Assembly (NCBI GenBank): GCA_917880885.1
Contig: OU862913.1
Location: forward strand, 24,561,286 to 24,625,285
DNA length: 64,000 bases
Origin: Limnephilus marmoratus
Taxonomy: Eukaryota > Arthropoda > Insecta > Trichoptera > Limnephilidae
Direction: 5' to 3'
Below are positions 11,101 to 26,100 of the stretch, in pieces; within the stretch, counting starts at the first letter, position 1, and every line of letters begins with the position of its first letter. A model generated the notes under the pieces. That model made no database searches and had not been told where the DNA came from. It worked only from the letters and a program-made list of their open reading frames with translations. The position numbers and the translations under genes are program-made.

Positions 11101-14100
11101 ATTTTTCATGAATGCTTTTAGTGTGATATAATATAGCTGTATAACGCTTCCTACAAACCTCTGATGTTTGATTTGCAAAATCATCTTGGTGCCCCCACGA
11201 CCGGTAATGTTTGTTCGCAACCACACGGTAGAACTCGGTGGAATATGCTTTTCCGTTATTGTTACTGAAACAATGTGCCGCTAGAAGAAAGAAAATTATT
11301 TATATATGTAAACTAAATAGTGTTAACAAAATACTAAATCGGTTGTGACTATATCATATCAGATGTGTTTATATCATTATCGACATTACAATAATTTCAG
11401 ACCGTATCCCCCCATTTTATTTTCATGGGGTTTTCAATAGCGCGCACTGATCCATGACCAAAGGCAGGTTGTATATAGTTTTACAAGTTCGGTAAGAATA
11501 ATATTTAATTAAATTAAGACAATAAAATGACAAGTGCAAATTTTAAATAACTATTATGTGTCTGTCCCAAAGCCTCAATAAATGAAGAGGATACGTCTCA
11601 GTTTCTGGGCACGTCAATAGTGTCACAGAATGATTGTGAGATTACACGCGCCATTACGCAGGCAGTTATCGTGTAGATGTCATTACCCGCCAGAATAATA
11701 TGTATGTTATGTTTCTATTTACCTTTTTCTTTTTTAAAAAGAACGAATCTAAAAATATGTAGCTTGAGTTACGTGTGTATTTTAAATGGACACACGGTCT
11801 GTAATACACAAAAAAAAAAACAATGGTAATGTTCTGGTAAATATATAGACCAGAAAAGACGAGAGGCAAAATAATAATAACAAACCTATTCAATTCTTAT
11901 TGAATGAATATAATATCATAATAATAGATGTAGTCGAAACAATGACATTTGAAAAATCTATAAACATTTTCATTAATTTATAATATCACGTTTACCTTCA
12001 GTACTGTTCTGTATCTTACCACTTATGATGATATGAGTGCTGATTATGGTTCCGCCGCATATCTGGTCGAATTTATCGTCCACTTTCTGATATACGGCGA
12101 CGTTCCAAGGCACAGTGTCCCTCCTAGCTTCAGGCGTTCTGACGATAAGGGGGGTTACGTCGGACTGCTCTCTCCCACAATCTGTAGGTAGTGAATAAAC
12201 ATTGATTTTTAAAAGGTTCACTTAGCACTCCCCTGTAACCCCTGTATACAGAGCAGGAAACTCTGGAAGTGAAAGCACGGCCAGAGCACACGGCCAACCA
12301 GTGGCACAAAGCCTTCAAGCCTTTACTGGAGACCTTTCAATGTTCAGCCTTCTGTGTGCTGGTGCAACACAGTGCTTCCCACATCCAAGATGGCGTGGCT
12401 TCTTTAATCCGTGTAATGCAATAATAACAATACCAGCCTGATTTGTTTCCCATTTCCCAAACATGTTGTATTACCACTGTGAGAATGGTCACTAATAAAA
12501 CTACATCTTTTAATAAGAACACAATACAATATATTATAGATTTGATATAAATACATGGCTTAATGGCTCTTTCTGTCAACTCTAACACATGACCTTGAGA
12601 AAACCCACGTTCTGAACAGAACGTTCAATGTTTTCACAATTCGACATACTGTTGCGATATTTTCCCACATAACGCAAAAATAAACTCCATGCTGGAGATA
12701 GATTCTACGTTTATTGTAGTGGCCTTCACATATAATACTTTAATAGGGAAAAAAGCATTTCATTGAGCCGCAGATCTTCAAAGTTAAATGTTTAATATTA
12801 ATTGCTGAATTGTTTGCGTGTGATTTCACTAAATATTGTTTGACATAAACTTTGTCAATACTAAATCGAATGCAATTTTATAAAATATACCTTTACAATT
12901 TACTGAAGTAGGAATTTACATTTATTAATAACTAGCTTTTTCCCTCGGCTTCGCTCGCATGGTGTAAGGGGGGTTCCCACTCCGCCTCCTCCACCTCCCC
13001 CCTCCCCACCTCCCCTCCCCTCTCCACCTCATCCCCCCCTCCCACCCCTCGCCCATCTCTCCCTCCCTCCCGCTTTCCATACATTCAGATTTCAAACCTC
13101 GCGTGCCTCCAATAGCAATTTTTTTATACAAATTTCATAATGCCAGAGCTCACCGGAAGTTTTATAAAAAACTTGTCCTGACCAAGGGCGGATCCAGGGG
13201 GGGGGGGGTCATGGGGGTCATGACCCCCCCCCTGGGCTGGGTCCAGGACCTAGGTGGACCTACTTTTTACTTGTATCTATTATTATCAAAATTAAATTAT
13301 AACTTCTAGTGACTTGACCATGACTACGTGACCCCCCCCCTGGCGCCAAAGCTGGATCCGCCCTTGGTCCTGACAATAACAAACATACAAAAAAGAGAAT
13401 TATCCAATTTGGTGCAGTCGTTCGAAAGTTATGCGCTTAGCAACACATTCAGCGATTCATTTTTATATTATAGATTATGCACGGAAGCTAATGTAGTATC
13501 ATACTGTGACAGCTAACTCGAGCGCTCATTCCATACAATTCACAACACAAATAATATTCTATTCAAGACTTCCAACAAGTAGTTATTATATCGATGGTTG
13601 AAGGCCGACAAACACCAAAACTAGGAGAAAGGGCTGTTACGCAATAATAAATAAATATTGGTTTGAACATGTCTTACCTGGAACACAATCGGGCAATGGG
13701 ATGTCCCACCTGCCATCATTGCGGCATTTCATACTGCCCAGTCTCTGTGTTGGAGAAAGCATATGTCCTTTTTTACAAGCGAATTGTACAGAAGCACCGT
13801 AGAGCATATTCCTCCGGCAAGGGATGCTCTCTACCTCGGGGGAGAAACACGCGTAATCTACGGTGTAGGAGGAGAGCAGAGTGCAGGATTCTGGAAATAT
13901 AACGCGCAACACCATTAATCAACTAGATAATATACCAGGCATAACAATGACTAGAATGTCGACAATGGCCTCATTAAGGCAGACCGCTTACCGGCTCTGG
14001 AAACTGTTCACGAGGACCAACGAGACAAAAGTATACGTACGTAGCTCTATCCTACCGACTTTCTTCTAGATATGTCCAGAATGAACCATCTTTGGATCAG

Positions 14101-17100
14101 CACAGATGCACACATTACACACATTTCTTCAAACTGTTTCGTGGATGATTTGAAAATTCGGCTCTCTCGAGAGCATTCATTTCTACGTTGCCGATGGTTA
14201 TCTCTGTCACCGACAGCATAGATTATTCTATCTGATGAAGCTGTCTTTAAAGACAAGATCTATTACTTTTTGTGTAGTTGATATAACAACTGTTTATTTT
14301 TATGTAATTCTCTTTTTCAAATATACTTAACCCTTCCGAAAATCGCCAATATGCACTTATAATATCTCTAACGAAATGACATTTTACGAAAACTTTGTGT
14401 TATAACCGCTTCACAGTTAAAGCTCTATAAATGAAACATTTCTGAACGTAGCCGAATAGTAAAAACTGTTTTAGAAAGGTTACAAAATAAGTTTTCAAAT
14501 TATTATATTACAAATAAATATTAACATTTGTAAATATTAAAATTTAGAATGCAAACATCAAAGATAGGTAAAAATGACTAACGTGATGTTTATATGTGAA
14601 AACGGTACTAAAATCACAGATTATGTAAACAACAATACTTATGCTGTTGTATAAGTGTGTAATAAACACTTTTGTCACCTTACTTTTTTATCATTTCACT
14701 TAAAAATATTTAATAAAAATTAACAATGTCGAGCGCCGGTAGTGAATTTGGCAGGAAAAAATTTATGTCAACTGCACGACTGACAGGATATTCTTGTTAT
14801 GTATTTCTATGGACAACTTGATAGAGATGTACAGCTTGATCCACTATCGATCTTTTACTTTTTGTTTTAGGGATGTAACTAAAACAATAACGGAGTTAGA
14901 ACGATTTCGTAGCTATCGTATTTTTAAAGCATATATCTGCTTAAGCTGCGGACCGGTTAAGAACGCACCAAAATTAATAATTTTGTAATGTTTTTAAAAC
15001 AAACATTGAATTGAATTTATATTACATTAATAAGGCGTCTCCTCTTTCAGGAAACGATCCGGTCTGATGCTTCATTAACAATAAGAAAAAGTAGGCAATT
15101 ACTTTTGCCCCAGCGTTTTCCAAAATACATCCCATCCATCAAAATATATTAGATCCTGAAAAGGTTACCAAACTTAGCTTCGGGGCTGCTTTACTTTGTA
15201 GCACGATCGGGATAAGAGATATTATGTAGTTTGGGTTGATGGGCGAAATGTTAGCTGTCTAGGAGCCTCTTAGGATTTTTTTTATATTAACTTTACAGGT
15301 ATGGGGGCTCCATTGAAGCCAGAGTTAAGTTAGCCTGCAGATACTTTAATAGTACACAACTGCTAACCCTGTACAAATCACAAGTGCGCCCCACGGTTGA
15401 ATTTGGCAGCCACTTCTGTTCTGGAGCTCCAAAATACCTGAAAAAAACCCTCGACTCTGTGCAGAAACGGGCAGTCCGTCTGATAGATTCTCCTAATTTA
15501 ACTCTATTACTATTTTCTCCTAAGGGGAATCTATCAAACTGACCGTTTCGCACAAAATCAAGGGTTTTTTTTTTCAGATAATTTGGGACTAAAGACCAGA
15601 GGTGACTGCCAAATTCAATATTGAGGCATACTTGCGATTTGTGCAGGGTCAGCAGTTGTGTACTATCCGCAGTATCTGTGGGCCCTGTACGGTACGCCCA
15701 GTTTTTGAGAGGCTAACTTGATTCTGGCTTCGATGGAGCCTAGAGTCATTTAGAGTTATGTCAAGCATATCAATGGAAGGCGTGTTGTGAATATTGCTTC
15801 CATTGAAGGAGACTAGATTGTCATTTCGAACCCTTTTAGCCGTAAACAGACATGATTGGGTCTTTGAAACATTAATTCAACTAGGTTATTTGAGGAAACT
15901 CTATCGAGGTAACCGTCCATTCTTTGCTTCAAAGCCCTCCCGGTTTCTGTTGGGAGTTTGTGCACCCTTGGGCTTATTCCAGTACTAATACTAGCACTGT
16001 TTCAGACAGCCTAACGTCAAACTAGAGGATTGGACGATACACATAGAAATAGAAGTCTCTACTTACTGTAGCATTTTGGCTGCGCTGACCACTCGTTATT
16101 CTCTTCGCACACGGAATAATTTTTGCTTGTACTCAGATGAAAGCGCTTGCCTATACAATAATAAGTTATTATTGTAAACGTCTCTACGAAAGCTCCCGGT
16201 TCAATGGTCTTATTGTAATTTGGAACCACGTACATTCCGTGGCGAGGGATGCGGGGCAGGGCACAACCGGAGTCGGAGCTGTGGAAAATAAAACATGGTA
16301 TTATTATTCAACTCGATACCGTCATACAATGTCCATCTTACCACTGGAGCTATTGTGGTCAAAAATGGACCATTTTTTTTACCATTTGTAAAACATTTAT
16401 TATAATTATTTAAAACATTTTCATGGCCAATAACTTATTTTAAAACGAAGCAATTGAAATGTTTTATCTATAATGACAATAGATATCGCAAATCCAAACT
16501 TCGTAGACTATTTTAGAACGATGTTAAAAACTAATTTTGAAATTTTTTTTTCACGCCGAATTTTTGATCAGCTGTTTACGGTTAAAATTAAGTCCCTTTT
16601 CCATAGATATACATCTTCATTATCAAATATACCACAGACAACACACAGAAATCGAAAATATTCTATGTTGACTCAAAAAAATACCCCTCACGGCAATTTC
16701 AAAGTAACAAACACGCAGGATTTGCGCGGTTATAAAAATTACGATTTTTTTTAATTTTTTTTATAAATCCTACGAATATGAGATGAACGGAAAAATACAG
16801 GTTAATTTATTGGCTATATAGCACTATAATAAGTTTTTATGTGTCCATTTTAAAATTCGATGTAATGATTTTTTTAATGTTGGTGAAAAATTTTATAAAT
16901 GATCTTGTGGGAAATCTCGAGCAATGGAGGCAAATATATTTATTTCGCATGCTCGCTCCTGTGGTTAAAATAATTTCACAATAGCAAGCGTTGACGTAGA
17001 AGATGTGAAACATATGGGATGGGAAAATTAGAAGTTCTTCATCGGACGGCCAAAAATTTTAAAATTGTTTTTCAATATTTTGGTCACTGGTGAGGAACGA

Positions 17101-20100
17101 CAAATACAAGATAATCAAACTGATTATCGTGAGATCGGAATTGTAAATTCTTAAGGAAGACCGATCTCACAACTTGTTTAGTTGGCTTCTGAATAGATAT
17201 GAACCATCCTGTAACTGAGAAGGTGAAGTGAACCAAAGATATGCCCAAATTTCAGGCGTGACGGTCGATAAAAAAAATATCAATATTTCAGCCTTACATT
17301 TTTTTAAATAAATGTATTTATATTTTAAGAATTCACAAAAAAAAAATTTTAAATATATATATTTCACGATGTTACACGCTGTTGAAGTAGAGAGGGAAAA
17401 AAAATGTGTCCATCTTGTCACTATTTCAACCCTTCTGGTCATCTGAAAAATAAAAAAAAGTTAGATTCTTTATCAGTACAAATGTCATTATGGCAGGAAC
17501 CAACAAAAATGAAAAAAAATCAATTTTCTCGCAAAATGGCGGCTACAAAAAAAAAAAAAGATTTTTTCAGCTATTTTTTGACTAATCAGAATTTTTTAAA
17601 GTGGTAAATTTTTTTTTTTTTTTTTTTGGTTCCTACCATAGAGGGATATATAAAGAAAATTCATGGCAAATTTCAATAAAATCGGTCAATTAGAACTTGA
17701 GATTTCGTGACACACGTTCCGAAAAAAGTAGTTTTGAGAAAAACGCGGTTAAGGGCCTTTAACCAGCCAGCGGCCGAGAATCAAATTTCGTCGAAAGATG
17801 TTCTTACGATTGTACAGGGCGGTTAATTATTCTCCGAACCAGCTTTTTAAAAATTACAACTCAATATCAATTTTATTTCATTCGAAAATTGCTTTAATTT
17901 ATACCTACATCCAAAAATGCTAAAAGACGTGATGATAAAACTAATAAAATTATGTACTTTTTGTAATTAATTTTTGATCATAAGTATTTATAATTTTTTA
18001 ATAATGTTTAAGCAAAATAATGTAAAAAAAAAATTCAAAATAATATATTAGTTTGTAAAACTGTAAATAAATAGACAAACTGAAGTATTTTCGTCACAAA
18101 GCACATGTGCGGATATTTTTTTAATGATTTCATTTAAATTAAAATTAAAATTCTGAAACATAGCTTTCCCAGATAATTATTGATTTATTTTACTGCATGA
18201 TTATATGATTTAAAATGTGTGTTTATTGTTTATTGTGTGAAAATTTAAGAAATCTGCCTTCGACCTATGGTATAACCTTATTATACTTAAAATAAACATT
18301 TTTTCTCAAAATTTAAAACATACCTTTAACAGATAAAAGAACAATCTTTCAAAATTAATTTATAATTTTTTAACAATTATTATAAGCAATAATTATCAGC
18401 CTGAAACACTCATCCACATTGAAAAATCTTCCGAGAAAAGATACATGACGCCAACGGGACTTGAACCCGTGTCCTCTCGATTGCCGGTCGATTGCTCTGA
18501 CCACTGAGCTATGGCGGCTTATCTCGTACCCGCCAAATGATTCAATATATGCTAGTGTTTCATTCAACAATTACTGCTTATTATATTTTTTCCACCTGAA
18601 AACAACCAACTTTATTTTTGCGAGAGAAACATTGTAAGTGTTAAATCCCTCGCTAGGTGGCGTCGAGACAAATTATGTCTTCATTTATTGGGGAAATACT
18701 TAAACTTGTCAAATATTAATTATTATTTTTAATTGTAAAACTAACGTTTTTAAGACAAGATTTTTTATGCATAGCACAAAGGGTAACAATTATTATAAGC
18801 AATAATTATCAGCCTGAAACACTCATCCACATTGAAAAATCTTCCGAGAAAAGATACATGACGCCAACGGGACTTGAACCCGTGTCCTCTCGATTGCCGG
18901 TCGATTGCTCTGACCACTGAGCTATGGCGGCTTATCTCGTACCCGCCAAATGATTCAATATATGCTAGTGTTTCATTCAACAATTACTGCTTATTATATT
19001 TTTTCCACCTGAAAACAACCAACTTTATTTTTGCGAGAGAAACATTGTAAGTGTTAAATCCCTCGCTAGGTGGCGTCGAGACAAATTATGTCTTCATTTA
19101 TTGGGGAAATACTTAAACTTGTCAAATATTAATTATTATTTTTAATTGTAAAACTAACGTTTTTAAGACAAGATTTTTTATGCATAGCACAAAGGGTAAC
19201 AATTATTATAAGCAATAATTATCAGCCTGAAACACTCATCCACATTGAAAAATCTTCCGAGAAAAGATACATGACGCCAACGGGACTTGAACCCGTGTCC
19301 TCTCGATTGCCGGGTCGATTGCTCTCGATTGCCGGTCGATTGGCGTCATGTATCTTTTCTCGGAAGATTTTTCAATGTGGATGAGTGTTTCAGGCTGATA
19401 ATTATTGCTTATAATAATTGTTACCCTTTGTGCTATGCATAAAAAATCTTGTCTTAAAAACGTTAGTTTTACAATTAAAAATAATAATTATAATTTTTTG
19501 TGGAAAAGAGTCAATACGTCTAAAACTTGATTTAAAAGTGACATATTTCCGGTTTTCTCTGGTTATTACCCACAGGAGTGGGTTTCCCAATGCTATGACA
19601 CTTGTGAATGCAGCTACTAATATCCTTTAGATGCTTCTTGCAACATGTTTCAGGAATTTTTGTTTTGAAAAGTTTTATTTTTCGATGTACATTTGTTACT
19701 TTTAATTATAAATTTTTTTGCTACTTGCTCATCAATGACACGGACGTGTCGAAACCGGTAGCAAAAAAATTTAAAATTAAAAGTAACAAATGTACATCGA
19801 AAAATAAAACTATTCAAAACAAAAATGTCTAGAAATTGTTACATAGTCAGTGCCCAAGAAATACAAAAAAATGTTTCAGGAATCCTCTTGGTCTCCCAAC
19901 CAAGCCTGTGCAGTAGGTCTCGGTTCAACTACAGGGATTCCCCATTCCCAGTGACATCTCGCACTGTGAATTGGCTCCCTTTTTCAGATATTTTGGCTTT
20001 TTTGTGTAGAACGAATTCATGAAAAATAATAATTTTGCTAAAAAAAAAATTATGATTTTAAAGATTATTTTATTCATTTTGATTTTTAACTTTATGAATA

Positions 20101-23100
20101 AAATCTCAAATTAGAATTGAATATAGACCCCTTAGCTCGGTTGGTAGAGCACTTGCCATGTAAGCTAAGGGTCCTGGTTTCGAGTCCCAGAGGTGTCAAT
20201 ATCTTTTACTGATTTTTCTGTCTCCAGATTTTCGATTGAGTTTCACTAATATTGTCTTCATTTAATTAAATACAGGGTGTCCCAAAAGAAAGTTGATATT
20301 TAGTGGATCGGTTTAAAAAAAAGTAAGGGTTCTATCGAAAAAATGTTTATTAAATACTAAAATACACAATTTGGGAATTTATTTCTGAAAAATAATATCG
20401 TCCAAATGTAAACCCTCACGTTCGCAGCATTCATTTAATCGAAGAGAAAAATTTCTTATGACGGCTCGCCAGGTAGGCTTCGTGATGGCTGCCATTTCGT
20501 GATGGATATTTTCTTTTAATTGCATCAGGGAAGTCGGATTTTTGGCGTACACTTTAGATTTGAGATAACCCCACAGGAAAAGTCCATAGGGGTTAGGTCA
20601 GGACCATGAGGAGGCCAATTTATGTCACCTCTCCTGGAGATCAATTTGCCAGGGAAAATTTCACGAACTCTTGGCAGAGACGTATTGGACATATATTATG
20701 TAATGTTGCTCCGTCTTGCTGGAACCATGTTCTTTGGTTATAGCCAGTAAGTTTGTAGGGGTGCAGCATTAGGTCTTTGTGCAAAATGCTGTGTAACAAT
20801 GATCTATGCACATTTAAAGCACTTGTGCGCTTCGGAATCGAAAAGTTTGAGTCGTCACGAAAAGACTGATAAACACTCTACGTTTTCTACCGTTCTCGAT
20901 GACCTTGGTCGCCCGGATTTTGGTTGTGACAGCGTTGTAACGATCTCTTCAAACTTTTTGACCCATTTTCGAATGAGAGGAATGCTTGGGGCATCATTGA
21001 ATTGACGAAAACCTCAAATATTGCAAAATCTTCTACGCGCTACAGTCGCCGAATCACCATTTTTGTAAAACTTACGTACGCACAACGCGCGGTCGCTCCC
21101 GAGAAATGCTTCATAGCGACTAAATTCCCAAGAGCTAGACTACTGATTGACCTACCCCTCGCACCCCTAGGAAAAGTTAAGTTCACACAGAAAGCAAAAC
21201 AAATATCAAATTTCTTTTGGGACACCCTGTATTATAATTTGAGATTTTACTCATAAAGTAAAAATATATATAAATATTCATCTTAGACTTTCAGAAAAGT
21301 CAATAGATGTCGCGTATTGAAAATAAAATGGAAAAAAAATTATCCAGACACTATCTAGATAGCATTTAGTTCGAGTTGAATCTTGCAATCATAATATATA
21401 AAGAAAGCAGCCAATAATATGTGCGTTAAGAAAATGAAGATAATGTTGGTAGTTCTTAGTCGAAGCATGATACAGTTAAAGGCGACCGAATTGAATATAG
21501 ACACCTTCGCTCCGTTGGTAGATTTGATGTTAATTATTAACGGATTGAGAACTTACCTGGAAACAGGAATGTTTGCCGCTTCCACTGAAAAACCAAAATA
21601 AAACTGAATTAAAATACAATATTATTAATATTTCTATTTTTGACACTGCTAATTCGTGGTAGGTCTCCATTATAATAATACTAGCAGACCCGGCCACACG
21701 TTGCTGTGGCTAACGAAACACAACGCTATTTAATTACCCAACCTTTATAAAATCCACACTACACGCTTGCCAGCTGCCCGCTGCCTGAATTGAATATTTG
21801 AATTTCTCGGATTTTCTCTACTATAACAAGCATGTATTAAACATATAAACCTTCCTCTTGAATCACTCTATTGGTGAAAACCGCATGAAAATCCGTTGCG
21901 TTGTTTAAAAGATCTATGCGCACATACATTTTGAGCGACTTCTTTTTATACTTTTTATAACATGAAACAGAACAAGACACTACACAAAAATAAAAAGGTG
22001 ACGGTCGCAACTGGGAATCGAACCCACAATCTCTTGTCTTACCGGGACACTGTGCCTTTACCAACTTGGCCATTGGGACCTATTTCTAAGAAATTTTTGT
22101 CACTCAAATATTTTCAGAAATATCAATATTATCGTAGGAAAAAGCTAACGCATGTTGCAAATAAATAAAATCGGAGACATTATCTAATTATTTATGCATT
22201 AAACCGCTTACTCGTTAATACAGAATATTTTTTATTCAAACAGTTAGATTTAGCTTTATTATTACGAAAAGTGAGTATTTATGTCGTGGAGACAAAAAAA
22301 CATGCAAAAAATATGCATTTAACATTTTAATTTTGTAAAAACTAATTCACTCTTGCGGTAATGCCATTGTTTATTCATCATTTTTATTTTAAAATTTCAT
22401 AGACAATGCTGCCAATCATAGAAAAATATTTTTGCGTAAAACAAAGTGAATGCATCATTGACAAGTTTGTACCTGTATTTATAACAGTAGAACATGGAAA
22501 GAAATGTATTAAAATAATTACACAAACCCGCTAGACAAACCCTGCGTAGCCAAACAAACCATTCAAAAACGTAGGCTGCTTTTTAAAGTAAAGATAACAT
22601 ACACAAGCCCGCGATGAAATGCAAGTTTATTTTAGACAATTTATTTAATAAGATTGGTACTACCGACAAATGTCATATTTGATTGTCTATTAGTTAAAAA
22701 AGGAACATTCCGTATTATCCGTGCATCAAACTTCCACAACACGAACGTTCCGTATTATCCGTGAGGTGGACTAACTGCATATTTACCATTATCTATTATC
22801 TAGGTTACAAATAAATTCGTAAAGAGCTTTGTAATAAATATAAGAGATAGCAGCCAAAATGTGGGAGAAATATTATTAATTTTGAATTTTAAATATTTGA
22901 TTAACAAAAATGATGTAGAAATAGGTCTCAATGACCGAGTTGGTTAAGGCGCTGTCTAGTAAGAAGAGATTCTGGATTCCGTTCCTAGTTGGGATTGTTA
23001 ATTTTTTTTTATTTTGTTGTGCTTTGTTCTATTTCATATACAGTATATAGAATATAACTCTACGTTATGGTCTCCCTTTTACAATATTCATTCTGACAAC

Positions 23101-26100
23101 ATTGAAAAGATTCAACACTAGTTCCTAAGGTATATACACAATAAATTGCATATGCCTGTACAAAACATTAAATATAATTACCAACTGGATAAAATAAAAA
23201 TAAAGTCCATTTAAAAACTTTCAGAAAGAAGAATAAACACAGATTTAATACTATTATATAAAATACTGCATTAAAAAATTGACTGTCCTGAATTACTTCA
23301 ATTAATCAACATCCATATTCCCAAAAGATCTTGCCTGCATCTACTACCCTTTTACTGTAACAACACCAGGCCCCCTAGCATGGTCGATCGATATAGGTTT
23401 TATCGAAAATATAGGTAACTTGCGATCGCTACCGAGCACGACTGCAGGCCGCTAACGAATAAACAACAGTTTACGTCAAATATATTAGGAACCCCTAGTC
23501 ATTGTAAACTATTGTTTGTTCGTTAGTGGTCTGCAGTCGTGCTCGGGAGCGATGGCAAGTTACCGACATTTTCGATATAACCTATATCGATCGACCATGC
23601 TAGGACCCCTGGACACTGTCTTACCAAAATTCTCCGATTCCGAGACTTCATAGTCTCGTAAATAAATATTCTGATCTGGGAGATATATTTCACCTTAAAA
23701 ATAATCAGTACAAATATTAATTATTTCAATTCTTTTCTATTTATGAGTCGTTCAATTTCTATATCCGCTATATCAACTTCCACTGATTCGGAGAAAACCG
23801 CAAAAAACTGTCACATCTCTAGCGTAAATAAAAAATTGCATTTTTTATTTTTATATAATGAATTGGAGTAATATACATTCGAAAAGTGTTCATTTGTCAA
23901 TGTATGTCTAGAAATATTTAAGTAATTTGGATAAATAAAATGGATATATCGGATTTTGATACTCACTTTGTGATTTATATGGAATATAGAAGCTTTTGAA
24001 AATCAACTGACCTGAGGGGCGTATTTCTACACCCACTATCTTGACAAAATAACTGCTCATTATTGGTTGAATTCCGAAACAGCGGGTTTTGATAGTAACT
24101 TCTTGAATGATATAGCGGGTTTTGTTTCTCACTTGCAGTTTTAACATGGTTTTTGGTTGTGATAAGGGAGGTTTTGAAACTCAATTTTAGGTTAGTCTTG
24201 TTCCTCTTGTATTGAAATTATAGGACTCTTATGTGAAACTTCTTATCATTTTTATCTATGTTTTGTATTATATGTTTTTGTTGTTTACATTTTTTTTCAT
24301 TGTATTATATTTTTTTATTGTTTTAATTTTCAAGTATTTTAAATAAATGTGATAGGTAGGTACTCAACTTATAAATTAGAATGTAAAAGCCCATCAGGGC
24401 GTGTAATAAATAAATAAAAATATGCAATATTTTTCTATTCCGGTTACTGAATTACTTTATACTAAAGACCGGATTATATGCAACAAAAACAGCCCAAAAT
24501 ATGCATGCAAATAAGCAATAAAATTAGATAAAATATGCATGAAAATCCATAAAAAGGGCCAAAATATGCAACATGGAATAATACAGAAAGTTATATTTTT
24601 AAATATTTTTTATTTTAGTAAGTTATTAGTTCTCAAGGATAACAATCGTATTTTCGAAAATATCAATTACAAAATGTATTTAACAATGAAATTTACAATT
24701 TACCTTCTGAAAACGTGTATGACTAAGTATTGTTCTAAATGTAACTAACTAACCATCACGCCGTTTCGCCGCAGGGGTAGGCAGAGAGGACGGACTGCCA
24801 AACAACTCCATCTTGGCACAAACTCCTTGCCTCGTTACATTCATACATCATCTCATACAGGGGCGGATCCAGGATAATTTTCTGGGGGGGGCACAATGGG
24901 CGGACGGGCAAAAAAATCAACAATTACTGTTAGGATTTTTTTTCTGGGGGGGGGGGCACAAGGAGCGGACGGGCAAAAAAATCAACAATTACTGTTAGGA
25001 TTTTTTCTGGGGGCCCCCCCCCCCACAAGGGGCGTACGCAAAAATCAACAATTACTGTTAAGATTTTTTTTCTGGGCGGGCACAAGGGGCAGACGGGCAA
25101 AAAATCAACAATTACTGATAGAAATAAACTTGAAGTATCATACTTCAAGTTTATTTCTACAAGTTCAAGTATGTATAGGAAGGTTTATGAAAGTGTCAAA
25201 ACAATAGAAAAGTTTAATGTTTAATAAAGACAGTTTGCTGTACTGTGATGGAATCTCCACAGTACACAAAAATACCGTCTGGGGGGGGGGGGGGGCACGT
25301 GCCCCGTGCCCCCCACCTAAATCCGCCCTTGATCTCATACATGCTCTTCTATTATTCCGACTCTTCACATGGCCCGATACAAGTATCGGATTCACTTGGT
25401 CGTGCCATGTCTTCCTCGGGCGTCCCCGAATTCTTCTACCATTCACATTTGCGTCATATTCTACTTACACTCCTTTCCCCGTTTATTCGCTCTACATGCC
25501 CAAACCATCTAAGGGTCCCTTTCTTGTTCTAAATGTTCTGTAGACAAATGGTGTCTACGATCGCTTAATATATTTTTGTAAGCGGAAAAAGAGCGTTCTA
25601 CGTCCACTGATGTGACTGGACAGAATTTAAATTTGGTGCGATTTTTGAACTTATTGTGACGGGCAAAATTTCACCTGCCCCGTTGATGAAGCTATCAATT
25701 TGGAACAAGGGTTCAAACCCTGGGTTATTGTTCAGTAAGTTTTCAGACTTTTCTTTGAGCTTACTCGGAAATAGCTTTGGCAACGAGGAATTCATAAGGC
25801 GAATTTTTTTCGTAACCTAAATATATTCATTCAACGCCAATCCATGAGTTTCAAGCGTTTTCACTAGCCGCGGAGCGATCAGTTCACTAGCCGAGCACTA
25901 TTTATAATGTCACTATGTGAAAGATGAACGAGATCGAGCGTAAATATGCAAGATTTCAATTTTTTTGCTAAAATATGCAACCACCGCTAAAAGTGTCTAA
26001 ATATGCAAATGCATATGCAAATATGCATTTGCATATAATCCGGTCTTTACTTATTACTTAACTGTAATATACCTAGTACGAATTGTTTTAATTTTTTAAA

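Larger units (their letters stand above)
18371..19500. repeat. 413-bp tandem repeat with an inverted third copy
   Basis: Units start at 18371, 18784 and 19197 (period 413) and are almost identical. The third unit breaks within its tRNA-like part near 19312 and is followed from about 19345 by an inverted copy. Each unit carries a tRNA-like sequence on the minus strand. Confidence 0.9.
24473..26049. mobile_element. DNA transposon with TAAAGACCGG ends, nested
   Basis: TIRs TAAAGACCGGATTATATGCA and its inverse at right. Flanks CTTTATAC and CTTATTAC could be a decayed 8-bp duplication. Holds a LINE fragment, which itself holds a hAT MITE. Many ATATGCA words lie near both ends. Confidence 0.75.

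Noticed and set aside
18370..18983. Two identical 66-72-codon proteins
   Set aside because: The frames are translations through the tRNA-like repeat (HSSVVRAIDRQS is the known look of a tRNA read as protein).
19737..19762. Functional hammerhead ribozyme
   Set aside because: The GAAAC box is present but the CUGANGA box has at least three changes.
21837..22073. 78-codon frame starting MAKLVKAQCPGK
   Set aside because: It is the same artefact, a reading frame through the tRNA-like sequence at 22003-22080.
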